Notes: generated from the sequence alone by a model not told the origin. A stretch of DNA of 44,973 bases from a bacterium (GCA_018824205.1 JAHJGX010000032.1:1-44973), one strand, 5' to 3'. Positions 8,908-19,763 are shown, numbered from the stretch's first letter. Made by a program: numbers and translations.

Positions 8908-10767
8908 ATGAGGCATAACTTAAAAAAGATGAAAATAAAAATTCTATCGGCACTGTTCTTCGGCTTGATAGTTTCTTCTGTTCTTGTTTCATCCTGTGAA
9001 AAGCAATCAAAAATTTCCGCAGTTCCCGAATGGGCAATCGACGCGATTTGGTACCAGATATTCCCGGATAGATTTTATAATGGGGATGTAAATAACGACC
9101 CGACAATTGAAACGCTGGAAGGTACCTGGCCATATGACAAGCAGACCGAATGGGCGATTATGCCGTGGACGTCGGACTGGTACAAACTACAACCCTGGGA
9201 AGAAAAAAACGCCCGGGGTTTTTATTATAATGCCCAGTTGCGTCGATATGGCGGAGATATTCATGGAATCATCAATAAACTTGATTATTTGCAGGAATTG
9301 GGTGTAAACGCGCTGTATCTGAATCCGATATTTGAATCTGCATCTTCCCATAAATACGGCGCGACGATGTATCATCACATTGATAATAATTTTGGCCCCG
9401 ATCCGGAAGAGGATATCGCGATCTGGAATCGGGAAACTCCGGACAACCCCGTGACCTGGGAGTGGACATCTGCCGATAAATTATTTTTAAAACTGATTGA
9501 CGAAGTCCATAAGCGGGATATGAAAATTATCATTGACGGTGTTTTTAATCATGTTGGTTTGCCGTTTTGGGCATTTGTGGATGTGAAGCAAAAGGGAAAT
9601 GCCAGTAAATACCGGGACTGGTTTGTCATTAAAGCATATGATGATCCAACAACTCCGGAAAATGAATTTGAATATCAGGGCTGGTACAATGTGCCGGATT
9701 TACCGGAAGTGTGGGAAGACGACAACGGACCTTGTGCCGGATTTCGTCAGCATATTCATGATATCGTTCGGCGTTGGATGGATCCAAATGGAGATGGTGA
9801 TCCGTCGGATGGCATCGATGGCTGGCGCCTTGATGTGGCCGAAATGGTCAATAAAAATTTCTGGCGGGATTTTCGAAAATGGGTCCGTGAAATCAATTCC
9901 GAGGCTTATATAACCGGCGAAGTCTGGTGGGAGAATTTTAGGGATAATATCATGTTTAATGCTTCACCGTGGCTGCAGGGCGATATATTCGATGCTACGA
10001 TGAACTATCGTTTCGCCGATGCAATGTTGAAGGCCTTTGTGGATCAGAAATACCAAATTTTACCAAGTCAGTTGGATAGTTTGTTATTGTTTGTCCGGGA
10101 AAATTATCCTAGGGATAATCAAAAAGTGTTACAAAATCTGATGGCCAGTCACGACACCGAAAGATTTGCATCAATGGTCGCAAATCCCGACCGCTGGATA
10201 GATCACGCATCTAATCTTAATTATGATGAATTGTTTGAAATTCGTAAACCAACTGATGAAGAGCGGCAAATTCAGAAGACTATTTTATTGTTTCAGTTTA
10301 CCTATATTGGTGCCCCATATATTTATTACGGTGATGAGGTTGGTATGTGGGGAGCCGACGATCCTGATTGCCGCAAGCCGATGGTATGGGAAGAATTTAA
10401 ATATGAAGATGAAACACATCATCCGTTTGGACTGGAGCGTTCAAGCGATACTGTGGAGATTGATGAGGAACTGTTTCAGTTTTACAAATCCATCATTAAA
10501 CTGCGGAAAGAGCACGAGAGTTTGAGGCGCGGCAAGTACGGAACTGTTCTGATTGATGATGACCGATCACTTTTTGCGTTTGAACGCTGGAACGACGCAG
10601 AATCAATACGGGTAATTTTCAATCTGTCTGATCAAAGCCAGGCTATTGACCCGGATGAATTTTTACCAAATAAAGATACCTGGACAATTCTATTCGGCGA
10701 TTCGGAATCCAATGATGTCATTAAAGCGAAATCCGGAGTGGCCTACATTAATACAACAAATGGATAG
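8908..10767 (+). CDS. GH13 alpha-amylase / cyclomaltodextrinase-like lipoprotein
   Basis: 619 aa. The N-terminus is a lipoprotein signal with VSSC (lipidated Cys30), so it should sit on a membrane facing the periplasm or surface. All four GH13 regions are present: DGVFNH (210-215), GWRLDVAE (nucleophile Asp309), ITGEVW (acid/base Glu338) and ASHDTER (His415, Asp416). The AIWYQIFPDRFYNGD opening is typical of cyclomaltodextrinase/neopullulanase enzymes, so it probably cuts short alpha-1,4-glucans. ATG 8908 is taken as the start; ATG 8929 would still leave a good signal peptide and neither has a strong ribosome site. It is the first gene of the locus, 22 nt before the PpiC gene. Confidence 0.92.
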   Translation: MRHNLKKMKIKILSALFFGLIVSSVLVSSCEKQSKISAVPEWAIDAIWYQIFPDRFYNGDVNNDPTIETLEGTWPYDKQTEWAIMPWTSDWYKLQPWEEKNARGFYYNAQLRRYGGDIHGIINKLDYLQELGVNALYLNPIFESASSHKYGATMYHHIDNNFGPDPEEDIAIWNRETPDNPVTWEWTSADKLFLKLIDEVHKRDMKIIIDGVFNHVGLPFWAFVDVKQKGNASKYRDWFVIKAYDDPTTPENEFEYQGWYNVPDLPEVWEDDNGPCAGFRQHIHDIVRRWMDPNGDGDPSDGIDGWRLDVAEMVNKNFWRDFRKWVREINSEAYITGEVWWENFRDNIMFNASPWLQGDIFDATMNYRFADAMLKAFVDQKYQILPSQLDSLLLFVRENYPRDNQKVLQNLMASHDTERFASMVANPDRWIDHASNLNYDELFEIRKPTDEERQIQKTILLFQFTYIGAPYIYYGDEVGMWGADDPDCRKPMVWEEFKYEDETHHPFGLERSSDTVEIDEELFQFYKSIIKLRKEHESLRRGKYGTVLIDDDRSLFAFERWNDAESIRVIFNLSDQSQAIDPDEFLPNKDTWTILFGDSESNDVIKAKSGVAYINTTNG

Positions 10768-10789
10768 AGAGCGAAATAATAATTTTTAA

Positions 10790-12502
10790 ATGGATATGCC
10801 AATAAACAGGTGGATAATAAAATACAAAAACGTACAATTAATCATATTAATCATTTTTACAGGAATTTTGGTATTAGTCTGCGACAAAAATTCGGATGTA
10901 TTGGCCATGTATAACGGAGGTGTTGTAACCGTTGATGAATTTCTTAATAATTATCAGAATTATTTAAAATTGACGGGTGTTCAAGATAATATGTCGAGCA
11001 GGAAACTGATTTTGGATAAGGTGATTAACGAAGAAATTATTTTATCTGAATTCAAGAAAAACACTTTGGATAAGTCAATCGAGTTTATTGAGAACAAAAA
11101 TATTATATTTGAGCAACTTTTATTAAATAACTTTTATAAACAACGGATATTTGAAGAAACACAATTCAGCGATAAGCAATTGCGTGATTATTTTACGCTG
11201 GAAAACACCTTGTTTCATATAAAACAAATCTTTGCCGAAACGTATAATGAGGCTGATGAATACTTCGAATTATTGGAATCAGGCATTTCATTTGAGGAAT
11301 TGATATCTATTAAAAACATTCCGGATGTTAATTTTGATCTGGGATTCATCAAACTGAATGACGTACATCCCCGATTTCGAAAGATTCTTCAAAATCTGGA
11401 TGTCGGTGAGATCAGTGGACCGCTACGGGGAGATTATGGGTATTCAGTTATAAAGATCGAGGAAAAACGTGTTCGTCCACTGTTAACGGAATACGAATTT
11501 GCCAAGCAAAAAAGAATGTTAAACCAAAAAATGGCAATTGAGTATAGTGATTCCTTACAAAGTAGTTGTGTTCTAAAACTTAAGAATGAGATGAATATTG
11601 AATGGGAGGAAGCTAATCTCCCTTATTTATATGATATTTTAAGTAAAATGGATCGGAAGAGTGATTTACCGGTATCCTACGATACTCAGGGACGATTTAG
11701 TGAAACGGTTTGCACAGTTGGTGAAATAAGTTATAATTACTATTCTCTTTTACCCCTTCTTTTAAAATCCAAAGATGAACATATCAAAGCTATCCGGGAC
11801 GTTAATAGTTTAAAAGATTTTATTACCGGAATTCTGGTACGGGAACAATTGCTTTCTCAGGCAAAAGTTTTGGGACTTGATAAACAGATTGAATTTCTAC
11901 AGCAATTCAAAAGCAAAAATGCAAAATTGCAAATCGATACCTGGACAAAAAGTTTTGCAGATACGGTACTGTTTTCGGAATCAGACTATCATCATTATTA
12001 CGATGAGAATAACCCGGAGTTCACATTACCGGTACGAAGAAAAGTATATGAGATTTGTACACCGACTGAAACTTTGGCTAAAGCCTGTATTCATCGATAT
12101 GAAACCGGTAAAAGTTTCCAGGAAATTGCCAGGGAATTTAGTCAATATCATCAGCACAATTCTGCGGATGGTCTCTTGGGGATATTGAGCTCGGGAGAAC
12201 TCGGAAAATTCGGCACTGCGATATTTTCCGCTTCTCTGGGTGATATCGTCGGACCCTATTGCTATGATGACAAGTATTTAATTTTTTTATCCACAGAAGA
12301 ATATGAAAGCCAGGCTCTGTCGTTGCAGGAAGCAAAACCGATTATTGAGAAGAAACGCCATCAGGAACTGGTTTATAGGAAGATGAAAAAATACTTTGAT
12401 AAACAGGCTGATGTCTATCACGTGATAAAAAATTTACAGATACTAAAATCAATAAAATATCAAGATGTTGGAATAAAAGGGGGATATGTCTTAAATGGAT
12501 AA
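10790..12502 (+). CDS. Exported PpiC/SurA-like protein with two parvulin-type regions
   Basis: 570 aa. Residues 17-30 are hydrophobic and end in LVLVC (Cys31); Val before the Cys is not a standard lipobox, so lipidation is uncertain. The SurA/PrsA-like layout is an N-terminal domain (VVTVDEFLNNYQ near 45), a first parvulin-like region (about 143-226, ending YGYSVIKIEEKR) and a second (about 411-505, with DGLLGILSSGELG). Such proteins are periplasmic prolyl isomerases or chaperones for outer-membrane proteins. Both regions are diverged, so a chaperone role is safer than catalysis. Its last 8 nt overlap the start of the TonB-receptor gene, which implies coupled translation and a client relationship. 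Confidence 0.8.
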   Translation: MDMPINRWIIKYKNVQLIILIIFTGILVLVCDKNSDVLAMYNGGVVTVDEFLNNYQNYLKLTGVQDNMSSRKLILDKVINEEIILSEFKKNTLDKSIEFIENKNIIFEQLLLNNFYKQRIFEETQFSDKQLRDYFTLENTLFHIKQIFAETYNEADEYFELLESGISFEELISIKNIPDVNFDLGFIKLNDVHPRFRKILQNLDVGEISGPLRGDYGYSVIKIEEKRVRPLLTEYEFAKQKRMLNQKMAIEYSDSLQSSCVLKLKNEMNIEWEEANLPYLYDILSKMDRKSDLPVSYDTQGRFSETVCTVGEISYNYYSLLPLLLKSKDEHIKAIRDVNSLKDFITGILVREQLLSQAKVLGLDKQIEFLQQFKSKNAKLQIDTWTKSFADTVLFSESDYHHYYDENNPEFTLPVRRKVYEICTPTETLAKACIHRYETGKSFQEIAREFSQYHQHNSADGLLGILSSGELGKFGTAIFSASLGDIVGPYCYDDKYLIFLSTEEYESQALSLQEAKPIIEKKRHQELVYRKMKKYFDKQADVYHVIKNLQILKSIKYQDVGIKGGYVLNG

Positions 12503-15170
12503 AATACGTTTAATTATTCTATCGCTTCTTATTCATACAACCCTGTTCGGAGGAGTCACCGGAAAAATTTCTGGTCGTGTTGTTGACAAAGATACCGGTC
12601 AGCCACTCCCAGGATGTAATATAGTTTTAAAAGGAACCTATCTCGGTGCTGCATCATCAGCAGAAGGTGACTTTATCATATTAAATATTCCTCCGGGGAC
12701 ATATGATTTGAGAACAACAATGATTGGATACGCTCTTCTGACGATTGAGAACGTATCGGTATCGGTTGATCAAACAACAACAATCAACTTGGATATGACG
12801 GTTGAATCAATTCAGGGAGAAACAGTTTTAGTGGTCTATAATCGCCCGGCTGTTCAAGCCGACCGCACTTCGACACAGGTTCATATTTCGGAAGATGTGA
12901 TTCGGGACTTACCGGTTCAGGAAATCAACGATTTGATTGAAATCCAATCCGGAATAACGAAGGATGCCGACGGCGGATTGCATGTCCGTGGTGGCAGGGG
13001 CAGTGAAGTTGTATACTGGATTGATGGTGTTCCGGTGACGGATAGTTATGATGGTAGTGTCACTGTTGAAGTCGATAAAAACGCAATTCAGGAATTGCAG
13101 TTGGTAAGCGGTACTTTTAACGCCGAATATGGACAGGCGATGTCTGGTATTATTAATATTGTCACTCAAACCGGTGGTGAAAAATTTAACGGTTCGCTTG
13201 ACTTCCAAACTGGTGGATATTGGGCAACGAGCGATAATATTTTTATTGGACTAGATAAATATAAACCGTTGTCTATACAAAATATCTCCGGCTCTTTCGG
13301 TGGTCCGTTGTTAACAAAAAATCTACGTTTTTACTTATCGGGCAGAAAATATAATAGCGACGGGTGGCTTAACGGTTATCATTACTTTACACCGACCGGT
13401 GAACCCGGAGACAGCAGTATTGCGAATATGAATTGGCAGGATAAATACTCAGTAAATGGTAAATTATCACTCTTCCTGACCCATAACCTTAACATTCATT
13501 TTAATACATTACTTAGCAGCCGCGACTATAAAGACTACAATCATTTTTATCAGTGGAATCCCGATGGGAATCCTTTTCGTTTTGATAATGGTCAAAACTA
13601 TTCCCTGACTTTGAACCACACGCTGAGCTCCAGAACATTTTATACAGTAAAGGCATCAACCGCTTACTCGGAATATAAACAATATCTTTATGAAGACCCT
13701 CTGGATAGTCGTTATGTTCATCCTGATAGCCTTAATACACCTAGCTATACCTTTGTGACAAGTGGTACCAATTTGTATCACTATTATCGAAATACACGTA
13801 CATCTTTGTTTAAGTTTGATTTGATCTCACAAGCAACTAATAAGAATTTGATGAAACTTGGAGCTGAATACCGGACTCATATTTTAGAACAAGAGGATTT
13901 TTCCATAACCTATAAAACCGACGATCAGAATATTGAAATTGAACCTTTTGAACCCGATACTTTAAGTACATCAACTTCTTCTCATGGTTATTATCAAGAA
14001 AAACCGGAAGAGTTTAGTGTATTCATTCAGGATAAGTTAGAATTTCAGAATTTTATTGTAAATATTGGTCTGCGTTTTGATTATTTCAACTCTAATGGCC
14101 ATGTGCTGGCTGATCCTGAAGATCCAAATATCTATTCGCCATTCAAGCAGGAGCATATTAACATGACAATGGCGGAGAGAGAGGCGACCTGGTACGAAAA
14201 AGCAGAACCGAAAACAAATATCAGTCCGCGTTTAGGTTTGGCATTTCCAATAACTGATCAAGGGGTTATTCACTTTTCTTTTGGTCATTTTTATCAAATG
14301 CCATCCTTTCAATATCTATACAATACAGGATTAAAAGTTACGACAAGCGGAGGAACTTACGGACCTTATGGGAATGCCGATCTGAAACCCCAACAGACAA
14401 TAATGTATGAGCTGGGTTTACAACAACAGTTAGTAAAAGATTTATCGGCTGATGTAACGATGTTTTACAGGGATATTCGAAACTGGGTAAGCACCAGTAC
14501 AACAATTCCCACATCTATTGCGGGCGTGTCCTATGTGCAGTATATTAACAGGGATTATGCCAATGTCCGGGGGGTTGTACTTTCATTAAAGCATAATATG
14601 TTAAATTCGCTTTATGCCAACGTGGAATATACCTTCCAAGTCGCTGAAGGTTCGAATTCTGATCCTAATGATGAGTATAATTCCCTCTTAGGTAATAATG
14701 AGCCAACGCGTTATATCACACCGTTAGCATGGGATCAAAGACATACATTAAATGGAGCCATAACCTATAATCGTGATTGTTGGAATACCGCATTGATTAC
14801 TCGTTACGGTTCCGGTTATCCATATACTCCTTCGATTGGAATATCAACACGCACCGGATTGAATGCCAGCTCCGTATTACCATCAAACAGCAGGCGGAAA
14901 CCGGCAACTTTTGAAATGGATTTTAGAATTAATTATACTATTCAACTTGGCGAACACAGTGCTTCAATTTATTGTAATGTGAATAATTTGTTTGATGCCA
15001 GAAATGCCACAGATGTCTTTTCCGATACGGGTGAATCCGATTATACGAACAGTATTGCTAATGTCGGTAGTGATGCAAATCGGACCAATACTGTTGAAGA
15101 ATATATAGTATATCCCCACTGGTATAGTGCACCACGGGAGATACTGTTTGGAATAAAATTATCAATATAA
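12495..15170 (+). CDS. TonB-dependent outer-membrane receptor 1 (SusC-like role)
   Basis: 891 aa. A signal peptide (about 1-20) is followed by a carboxypeptidase-regulatory-like beta domain (GKISGRVVDKDTGQPLPG onward, 24-105), a TonB-box-like ETVLVVY, a plug domain (about 120-230, with GGLHVRGGRGSEVVYWIDG and NAEYGQAMSGIINIVT) and a 22-strand-type barrel to the C-terminus. The plug and barrel take up ligands across the outer membrane using TonB/ExbBD energy; those genes are not in this window. Two amylase genes in the locus point to maltooligosaccharides as ligand. The gene overlaps the upstream PpiC gene by 8 nt and lies 12 nt before its large surface-protein partner. Confidence 0.9.
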   Translation: MDKIRLIILSLLIHTTLFGGVTGKISGRVVDKDTGQPLPGCNIVLKGTYLGAASSAEGDFIILNIPPGTYDLRTTMIGYALLTIENVSVSVDQTTTINLDMTVESIQGETVLVVYNRPAVQADRTSTQVHISEDVIRDLPVQEINDLIEIQSGITKDADGGLHVRGGRGSEVVYWIDGVPVTDSYDGSVTVEVDKNAIQELQLVSGTFNAEYGQAMSGIINIVTQTGGEKFNGSLDFQTGGYWATSDNIFIGLDKYKPLSIQNISGSFGGPLLTKNLRFYLSGRKYNSDGWLNGYHYFTPTGEPGDSSIANMNWQDKYSVNGKLSLFLTHNLNIHFNTLLSSRDYKDYNHFYQWNPDGNPFRFDNGQNYSLTLNHTLSSRTFYTVKASTAYSEYKQYLYEDPLDSRYVHPDSLNTPSYTFVTSGTNLYHYYRNTRTSLFKFDLISQATNKNLMKLGAEYRTHILEQEDFSITYKTDDQNIEIEPFEPDTLSTSTSSHGYYQEKPEEFSVFIQDKLEFQNFIVNIGLRFDYFNSNGHVLADPEDPNIYSPFKQEHINMTMAEREATWYEKAEPKTNISPRLGLAFPITDQGVIHFSFGHFYQMPSFQYLYNTGLKVTTSGGTYGPYGNADLKPQQTIMYELGLQQQLVKDLSADVTMFYRDIRNWVSTSTTIPTSIAGVSYVQYINRDYANVRGVVLSLKHNMLNSLYANVEYTFQVAEGSNSDPNDEYNSLLGNNEPTRYITPLAWDQRHTLNGAITYNRDCWNTALITRYGSGYPYTPSIGISTRTGLNASSVLPSNSRRKPATFEMDFRINYTIQLGEHSASIYCNVNNLFDARNATDVFSDTGESDYTNSIANVGSDANRTNTVEEYIVYPHWYSAPREILFGIKLSI

Positions 15171-15182
15171 AAGGAATCATAT

Positions 15183-18100
15183 ATGAAATTCTACCGATTA
15201 TATATTTTCATTATTCTTTTAATAACTATGACTGTTGCTTATGAATCTTCAGATCACAGGGGGGATCCGAATTATCAAAGGAAAACGGAAATTGATGGTA
15301 ATCTGATTCGCGCCAGTATCTTTAACTATGCGTTTGCCGGTCGCACAGGAGGGAATGAACCGACTCATATACCCTTTGAATGGCCTAAAAACACCAGGCA
15401 GGAATATATGGCGATCGTTGCGGCATTTGTCGGGGCTGAGGTTGTATTGGAAAATGGCAGTACTCAAAAAATTGTAATTACTCCGCATTATCGTGAGGAT
15501 CCCAACAGCATTAGCCCTTCGTGGAATTTTGAGCCGGTTCCAGAGTTTTTAAATGAAAATTCAAAATCCATCGCAAAAAGTACCGATGCAGGTTCATGGC
15601 CTTTGATCTGGCCTGACCGCTTAACCGATGCTATTGATCCGGGCTGGGTGGGTTCCTGGAACGGTTATTTCGGCAAAAACCAGTACAGCGCCGATCAGGA
15701 ACTTTACTATGAATGTTCGGACAATTTGTATAATCGATACAATTACTTTCCCGATTCTACGGATTTGAGTCGACGAGGTCTTGGTCTTTTAATGAAAGTG
15801 CGGGCAATGGCCTGGTCGCAAATTTTAGTCAACGATGTGGTGTTCTTTCTTCATGAAGTAACCAATGACGGAACAAAGGTTCTTGGAAAAACCGTGTTTT
15901 CGATCTGGCTCGCTGACATGGTGGGTGGAGATGATGACACCAACGATGATCGTCCTTCATTCGATTTATTAACAGATGTTGCCTGGTGTATGGATGCGCC
16001 GCCCTATGTTGGGAATAAATATTTTGGTAACACACCTGTCGGAGTTGTGGCCACATCGTTTTTAGAGACACCGGGAAATGGCGTTGATGGAATTGATAAT
16101 GATGGTGATGCTGATCTCCATCCAGAATTGTTATCCAAATGGGATGATTACGAGACTTTAGTGCCATTATTTACAGATGGAGAGTTTACTTCGACAAGCT
16201 TATCAACCGGAATAAAATTAGTTCTTATTGACGATAATTACAGCCGTCATGTAATAGCCTATCCCGGTGGAGATACAACGGTTGTTTCCCAGGGTATTTC
16301 CTATAATCTTAGCGACGGATTAAGCCTGTCTGAAAATCCGGATAATTTAATTGACGATGATCTGGACGGATTGATTGATGAAAACATTGGCCTGCATCTG
16401 GATCGTTTAACTATTGATGGAGTCATTCCGGTTCGCTTCATTAATTATAAAGCCTTTAATGTCGGTGATATAGTCAAACGGGGTTTATTAGTCGCTGGAG
16501 ATACCGTGACGTATCGACAGGCAACAATCGCTCCTATGATTGACGAGGTTCGGTATGATGGTGTTGATAATGATGGGGATTGGGATATACTGTCCGATGA
16601 CAATGGACTTGACGGACAGGCCTATTCCGGTGATGCAGGCGAGGGCGATTCCAGACCCACTTCCGGTTTTGGTACGGGGCTAACCGGAGAACCAAATATA
16701 GACCTTACGGATGTTTCTGAGTCTGATCAAATCGGATTAACATCAGCGGCATATATTGCCTCTTCCGAAAATACAACAGGTTATTCAGATAGTAAGATGT
16801 GGCGCGAGTTCCTCGTACCTGGTAAATTTTTTGACCCGACTATCGTACTGGAAGGTGATTATAATCTGCATATCAGTTCCGGATATTTTCCGCTCGATAT
16901 TGGACAAACAGAACGAATTTCAATTTCGGTTAATCTGGGTGTGGATCAGAATGATGCGCTAAGAAACAGGGACGTAGCACAGAAAACGTACGACATGGAT
17001 TATCAGTTTGCTAAAGCGCCGCGTCCGCCGGAAGTTACGGCAGTAGCCGATGATGGCAAGATCACATTGTACTGGGACGACCTGGCAGAGCAATCTTTCG
17101 ATACTTATATGGCAGATTTAGGCGCCAACGGATATGATTTTCAGGGATACCGAATTTACCGTTCAACGGATCCCGCTTTCATTGATCAATATTTAATAAC
17201 CGATACCGACGGAGTTCCAACCTATTACAAACCAATTGCTCAGTTTGATTTAAAGGATGGGCTTTGTGGAGTGGATTCTTCCTTAGATATTAATGGAATT
17301 AAGTTTAATCTTGGGAGCGATAACGGTCTTCAGCATACTTTTGTCGACGAATATGTACAGAATGGTCAAAGATATTTTTATGCTGTGACTTCCTATGATG
17401 CTGGAGGGTACAGTCTGGGAATTGCTCCGACGGAATGCCCAATATTAATTCAAACACTTTCAGATGGCACAATTAATACCGGAATGAATGTTGTGGAGGT
17501 TACACCACAGTCCAAACCTGCCGGGTATATGGCTCCGGAAATTGATGTAGAGCATGTTTCCGGATCAAGTTCAAGTAAACTTACCATAGATGTGATTGAT
17601 CCTCTGGCGATTTTGGATCGGAATACATATCAGATTACCTTTGAAGATACGGTTTATAAGGCTTCCAAATCAAATTATGAAGATACACTTTCAACCAAGA
17701 ATTATACCCTTGTTAATATTACCGATCCAATAATGCAGGATACTTTGGTTGATCATTCGAATAAAGTTCAAACCGCTGCTGAACATATCGTAATACAAGG
17801 TTTTCAAATTTCTTTTAAACTTGAATCTGTTATTGAAATGAACAATGAACTTACTAAATGGAACAATGGTGATACGACAATTTTTTCTCCTGTTTTTACC
17901 CGCTGGGAAGATGTCAATAAAGTAGGGTATCGAAAACCTTCGGATTATTTGGTCACATTCGGAGAAGTGGGTACTGGTCGCTGTATAGAAATGAAAGTAT
18001 TTTTCGGCACCATAAAATTAATTGAACAGGACGTGAATTTTACCGTCAGGAATATATCCGAAGATAAGAATCTGGTCTTCGGATTCTGGGAACTGGATAA

Positions 18101-18686
18101 CACCGGTGGACCCGGAAAATTTACTTCGAATCTGGATGAATCGGATATAATAATCCTGATGGAAGAAGATATCGATAATGATGGTGATACCGTACTTGTT
18201 CCTACGTGGCAATTAAGATTGAAACATCTGATGGAAGATACATTGAAACGGTATCCCCAATCAGGAGATGAATTGGAAATTATCGTTAAAAAACCATTTC
18301 TCAGTAGCGATGTATATGAATTTACGACCTATGGGCCAGAGATAAATGAGTCGACGCTTAAGAAGGAAATGAAGGAGATAAAAGTAGTCCCCAATCCCTA
18401 CGTTGCCGCTAACAGCTGGGAACCTAAAAATCCCTACGATTCAGGACGGGGACCCCGGGTTATTCACTTTAATAAAGTTCCGAAGGATTGTGAGATTACA
18501 ATATTTAACATTGCAGGTGAGCTTGTTGATCAATTCGAAGTCCATAATTTAATTGATGATGGAATTGCCGAATGGGATTTATTATCCAAAGATAATTTAG
18601 CGATTTCCTATGGGCTTTACCTGTTTCATGTTAAAGATCTATTAAGCAAGTCGGTACAAACTGGCAAATTTGCTGTTATAAAGTAG
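15183..18686 (+). CDS. Giant secreted surface protein 1 (calcium-loop-like repeats, FnIII-like domain, PNPY-type C-terminus)
   Basis: 1167 aa, signal peptide at about 1-20, AAGGA ribosome site. Near residues 299-310 and 458-470 are acidic DGIDNDGD / DGVDNDGDWD loops like calcium-binding repeats, with a third acidic stretch (DDDLDGLIDENIG) between. A fibronectin-III-like domain spans about 613-735 (PPEVTAVADDGKITLYWD to YFYAVTSYDAGG). From about 1067 a FlgD-like end domain begins VVPNPYVAANSWEP and finishes GKFAVIK. Its N-terminal half is paralogous to the protein at 25424. The function is unknown; placed between a TonB receptor and a PorV-like barrel, it may be a surface glucan-capture partner in the SusD position. 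Confidence 0.8.
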   Translation: MKFYRLYIFIILLITMTVAYESSDHRGDPNYQRKTEIDGNLIRASIFNYAFAGRTGGNEPTHIPFEWPKNTRQEYMAIVAAFVGAEVVLENGSTQKIVITPHYREDPNSISPSWNFEPVPEFLNENSKSIAKSTDAGSWPLIWPDRLTDAIDPGWVGSWNGYFGKNQYSADQELYYECSDNLYNRYNYFPDSTDLSRRGLGLLMKVRAMAWSQILVNDVVFFLHEVTNDGTKVLGKTVFSIWLADMVGGDDDTNDDRPSFDLLTDVAWCMDAPPYVGNKYFGNTPVGVVATSFLETPGNGVDGIDNDGDADLHPELLSKWDDYETLVPLFTDGEFTSTSLSTGIKLVLIDDNYSRHVIAYPGGDTTVVSQGISYNLSDGLSLSENPDNLIDDDLDGLIDENIGLHLDRLTIDGVIPVRFINYKAFNVGDIVKRGLLVAGDTVTYRQATIAPMIDEVRYDGVDNDGDWDILSDDNGLDGQAYSGDAGEGDSRPTSGFGTGLTGEPNIDLTDVSESDQIGLTSAAYIASSENTTGYSDSKMWREFLVPGKFFDPTIVLEGDYNLHISSGYFPLDIGQTERISISVNLGVDQNDALRNRDVAQKTYDMDYQFAKAPRPPEVTAVADDGKITLYWDDLAEQSFDTYMADLGANGYDFQGYRIYRSTDPAFIDQYLITDTDGVPTYYKPIAQFDLKDGLCGVDSSLDINGIKFNLGSDNGLQHTFVDEYVQNGQRYFYAVTSYDAGGYSLGIAPTECPILIQTLSDGTINTGMNVVEVTPQSKPAGYMAPEIDVEHVSGSSSSKLTIDVIDPLAILDRNTYQITFEDTVYKASKSNYEDTLSTKNYTLVNITDPIMQDTLVDHSNKVQTAAEHIVIQGFQISFKLESVIEMNNELTKWNNGDTTIFSPVFTRWEDVNKVGYRKPSDYLVTFGEVGTGRCIEMKVFFGTIKLIEQDVNFTVRNISEDKNLVFGFWELDNTGGPGKFTSNLDESDIIILMEEDIDNDGDTVLVPTWQLRLKHLMEDTLKRYPQSGDELEIIVKKPFLSSDVYEFTTYGPEINESTLKKEMKEIKVVPNPYVAANSWEPKNPYDSGRGPRVIHFNKVPKDCEITIFNIAGELVDQFEVHNLIDDGIAEWDLLSKDNLAISYGLYLFHVKDLLSKSVQTGKFAVIK

Positions 18687-18694
18687 GTGATGGG

Positions 18695-19705
18695 ATGATG
18701 AAAAAAATACTATTAATTATTCTGATCGGAAATTTTATCTGGGCACAATCGGTATCAAAAGTCGGTACTTCATCGGCAAAATTTCTGAATGTACCCGTAG
18801 ATGCCTGGGGAACCGGGAGAGGTCAGGCTGTTGTAACCGGTTATGGTGACGCATCGACCTTATTCTGGAATCCATCAACAATCGCATACCTGGAGAATAC
18901 GACAGCTCATTTCAGTTATACTAAGTGGTTTGAAGATATTAATTTCAATTATCTAGCTGTTGTACTTCCATATGGAAATCTTGGGAGCTTCGGTATAAAT
19001 ACGACTTTTTACCAGACTGATCCTATTGAAGTCACCACGGAAATGTATCAAGGCGGTACAGGAGAATATTATACGGTTAGCAGCTATGCTATTGGGATGG
19101 CATATGCGAGAAAACTCACCGATAAATTCGCCATAGGTTTCAATACAAAATACATCATCGAAAGTATTTATCATTCCTCTGCAACGGGTCTTGCGCTCGA
19201 TATTGGCGGACGTTATACTACACCATGGAAGGGAATCCATTTAGGTTTTGCAATTACGAATTTTGGGACAAAAATGCGGATGACGGGAGAAGATTTAATA
19301 GTAACCGTTGATCCCGATCCGATGAACAGTGGCAATAACGATGTCATCAATGCCTATTATGATACGGATAAATTTGATATGCCGTTATCAATGACAATCG
19401 GGGTTGCCTGGGATATACTGTACTCTGAACTAAGTAAAGTTACTCTGGAAATTGATGGAATTTATCCCAGCGATAACTATTCAAGTCTAAATGCCGGTCT
19501 GGATATTTCCATGTTTAACGATTTGGTATATTTGCGGACCGGAGTGGCGAATCTTTTCCTCGATACAATGGAACCCCATTATTCATTTGGAGGTGGTTTG
19601 AAGTATCCCATTCTTGGTAATATGACTCTGTGTGTTAATTACGCCTATCAGACCCATGAATATTTTAATAAAAATGAACATATTTCTATTTCGATTACGT
19701 TTTAA
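18695..19705 (+). CDS. PorV/PorQ-family outer-membrane barrel protein 1
   Basis: 336 aa with a short signal peptide ending near WAQS. The family pattern is clear: VGTSSAKFLNVPVDAWGTGR then FWNPSTIAYL, SYTKWFEDINFNY and FGTKMRMTGEDL, with amphipathic strands to the C-terminal ISISITF. PorV/PorQ proteins are FadL-like barrels; in Bacteroidota, PorV is the type IX secretion shuttle that receives cargo bearing C-terminal sorting domains. Placement directly after one giant CTD-bearing protein and before another CTD-bearing protein suggests a dedicated secretion or anchoring partner. The start is ATG 18695 or the adjacent ATG 18698, after TAGGTGATGGG. Confidence 0.85.
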   Translation: MMKKILLIILIGNFIWAQSVSKVGTSSAKFLNVPVDAWGTGRGQAVVTGYGDASTLFWNPSTIAYLENTTAHFSYTKWFEDINFNYLAVVLPYGNLGSFGINTTFYQTDPIEVTTEMYQGGTGEYYTVSSYAIGMAYARKLTDKFAIGFNTKYIIESIYHSSATGLALDIGGRYTTPWKGIHLGFAITNFGTKMRMTGEDLIVTVDPDPMNSGNNDVINAYYDTDKFDMPLSMTIGVAWDILYSELSKVTLEIDGIYPSDNYSSLNAGLDISMFNDLVYLRTGVANLFLDTMEPHYSFGGGLKYPILGNMTLCVNYAYQTHEYFNKNEHISISITF

Positions 19706-19763
19706 CAAAGGAAAGGAGTGAATTCAAATGTTTTCAGTAACTCAAAAAAAAAGGAGAAACACG

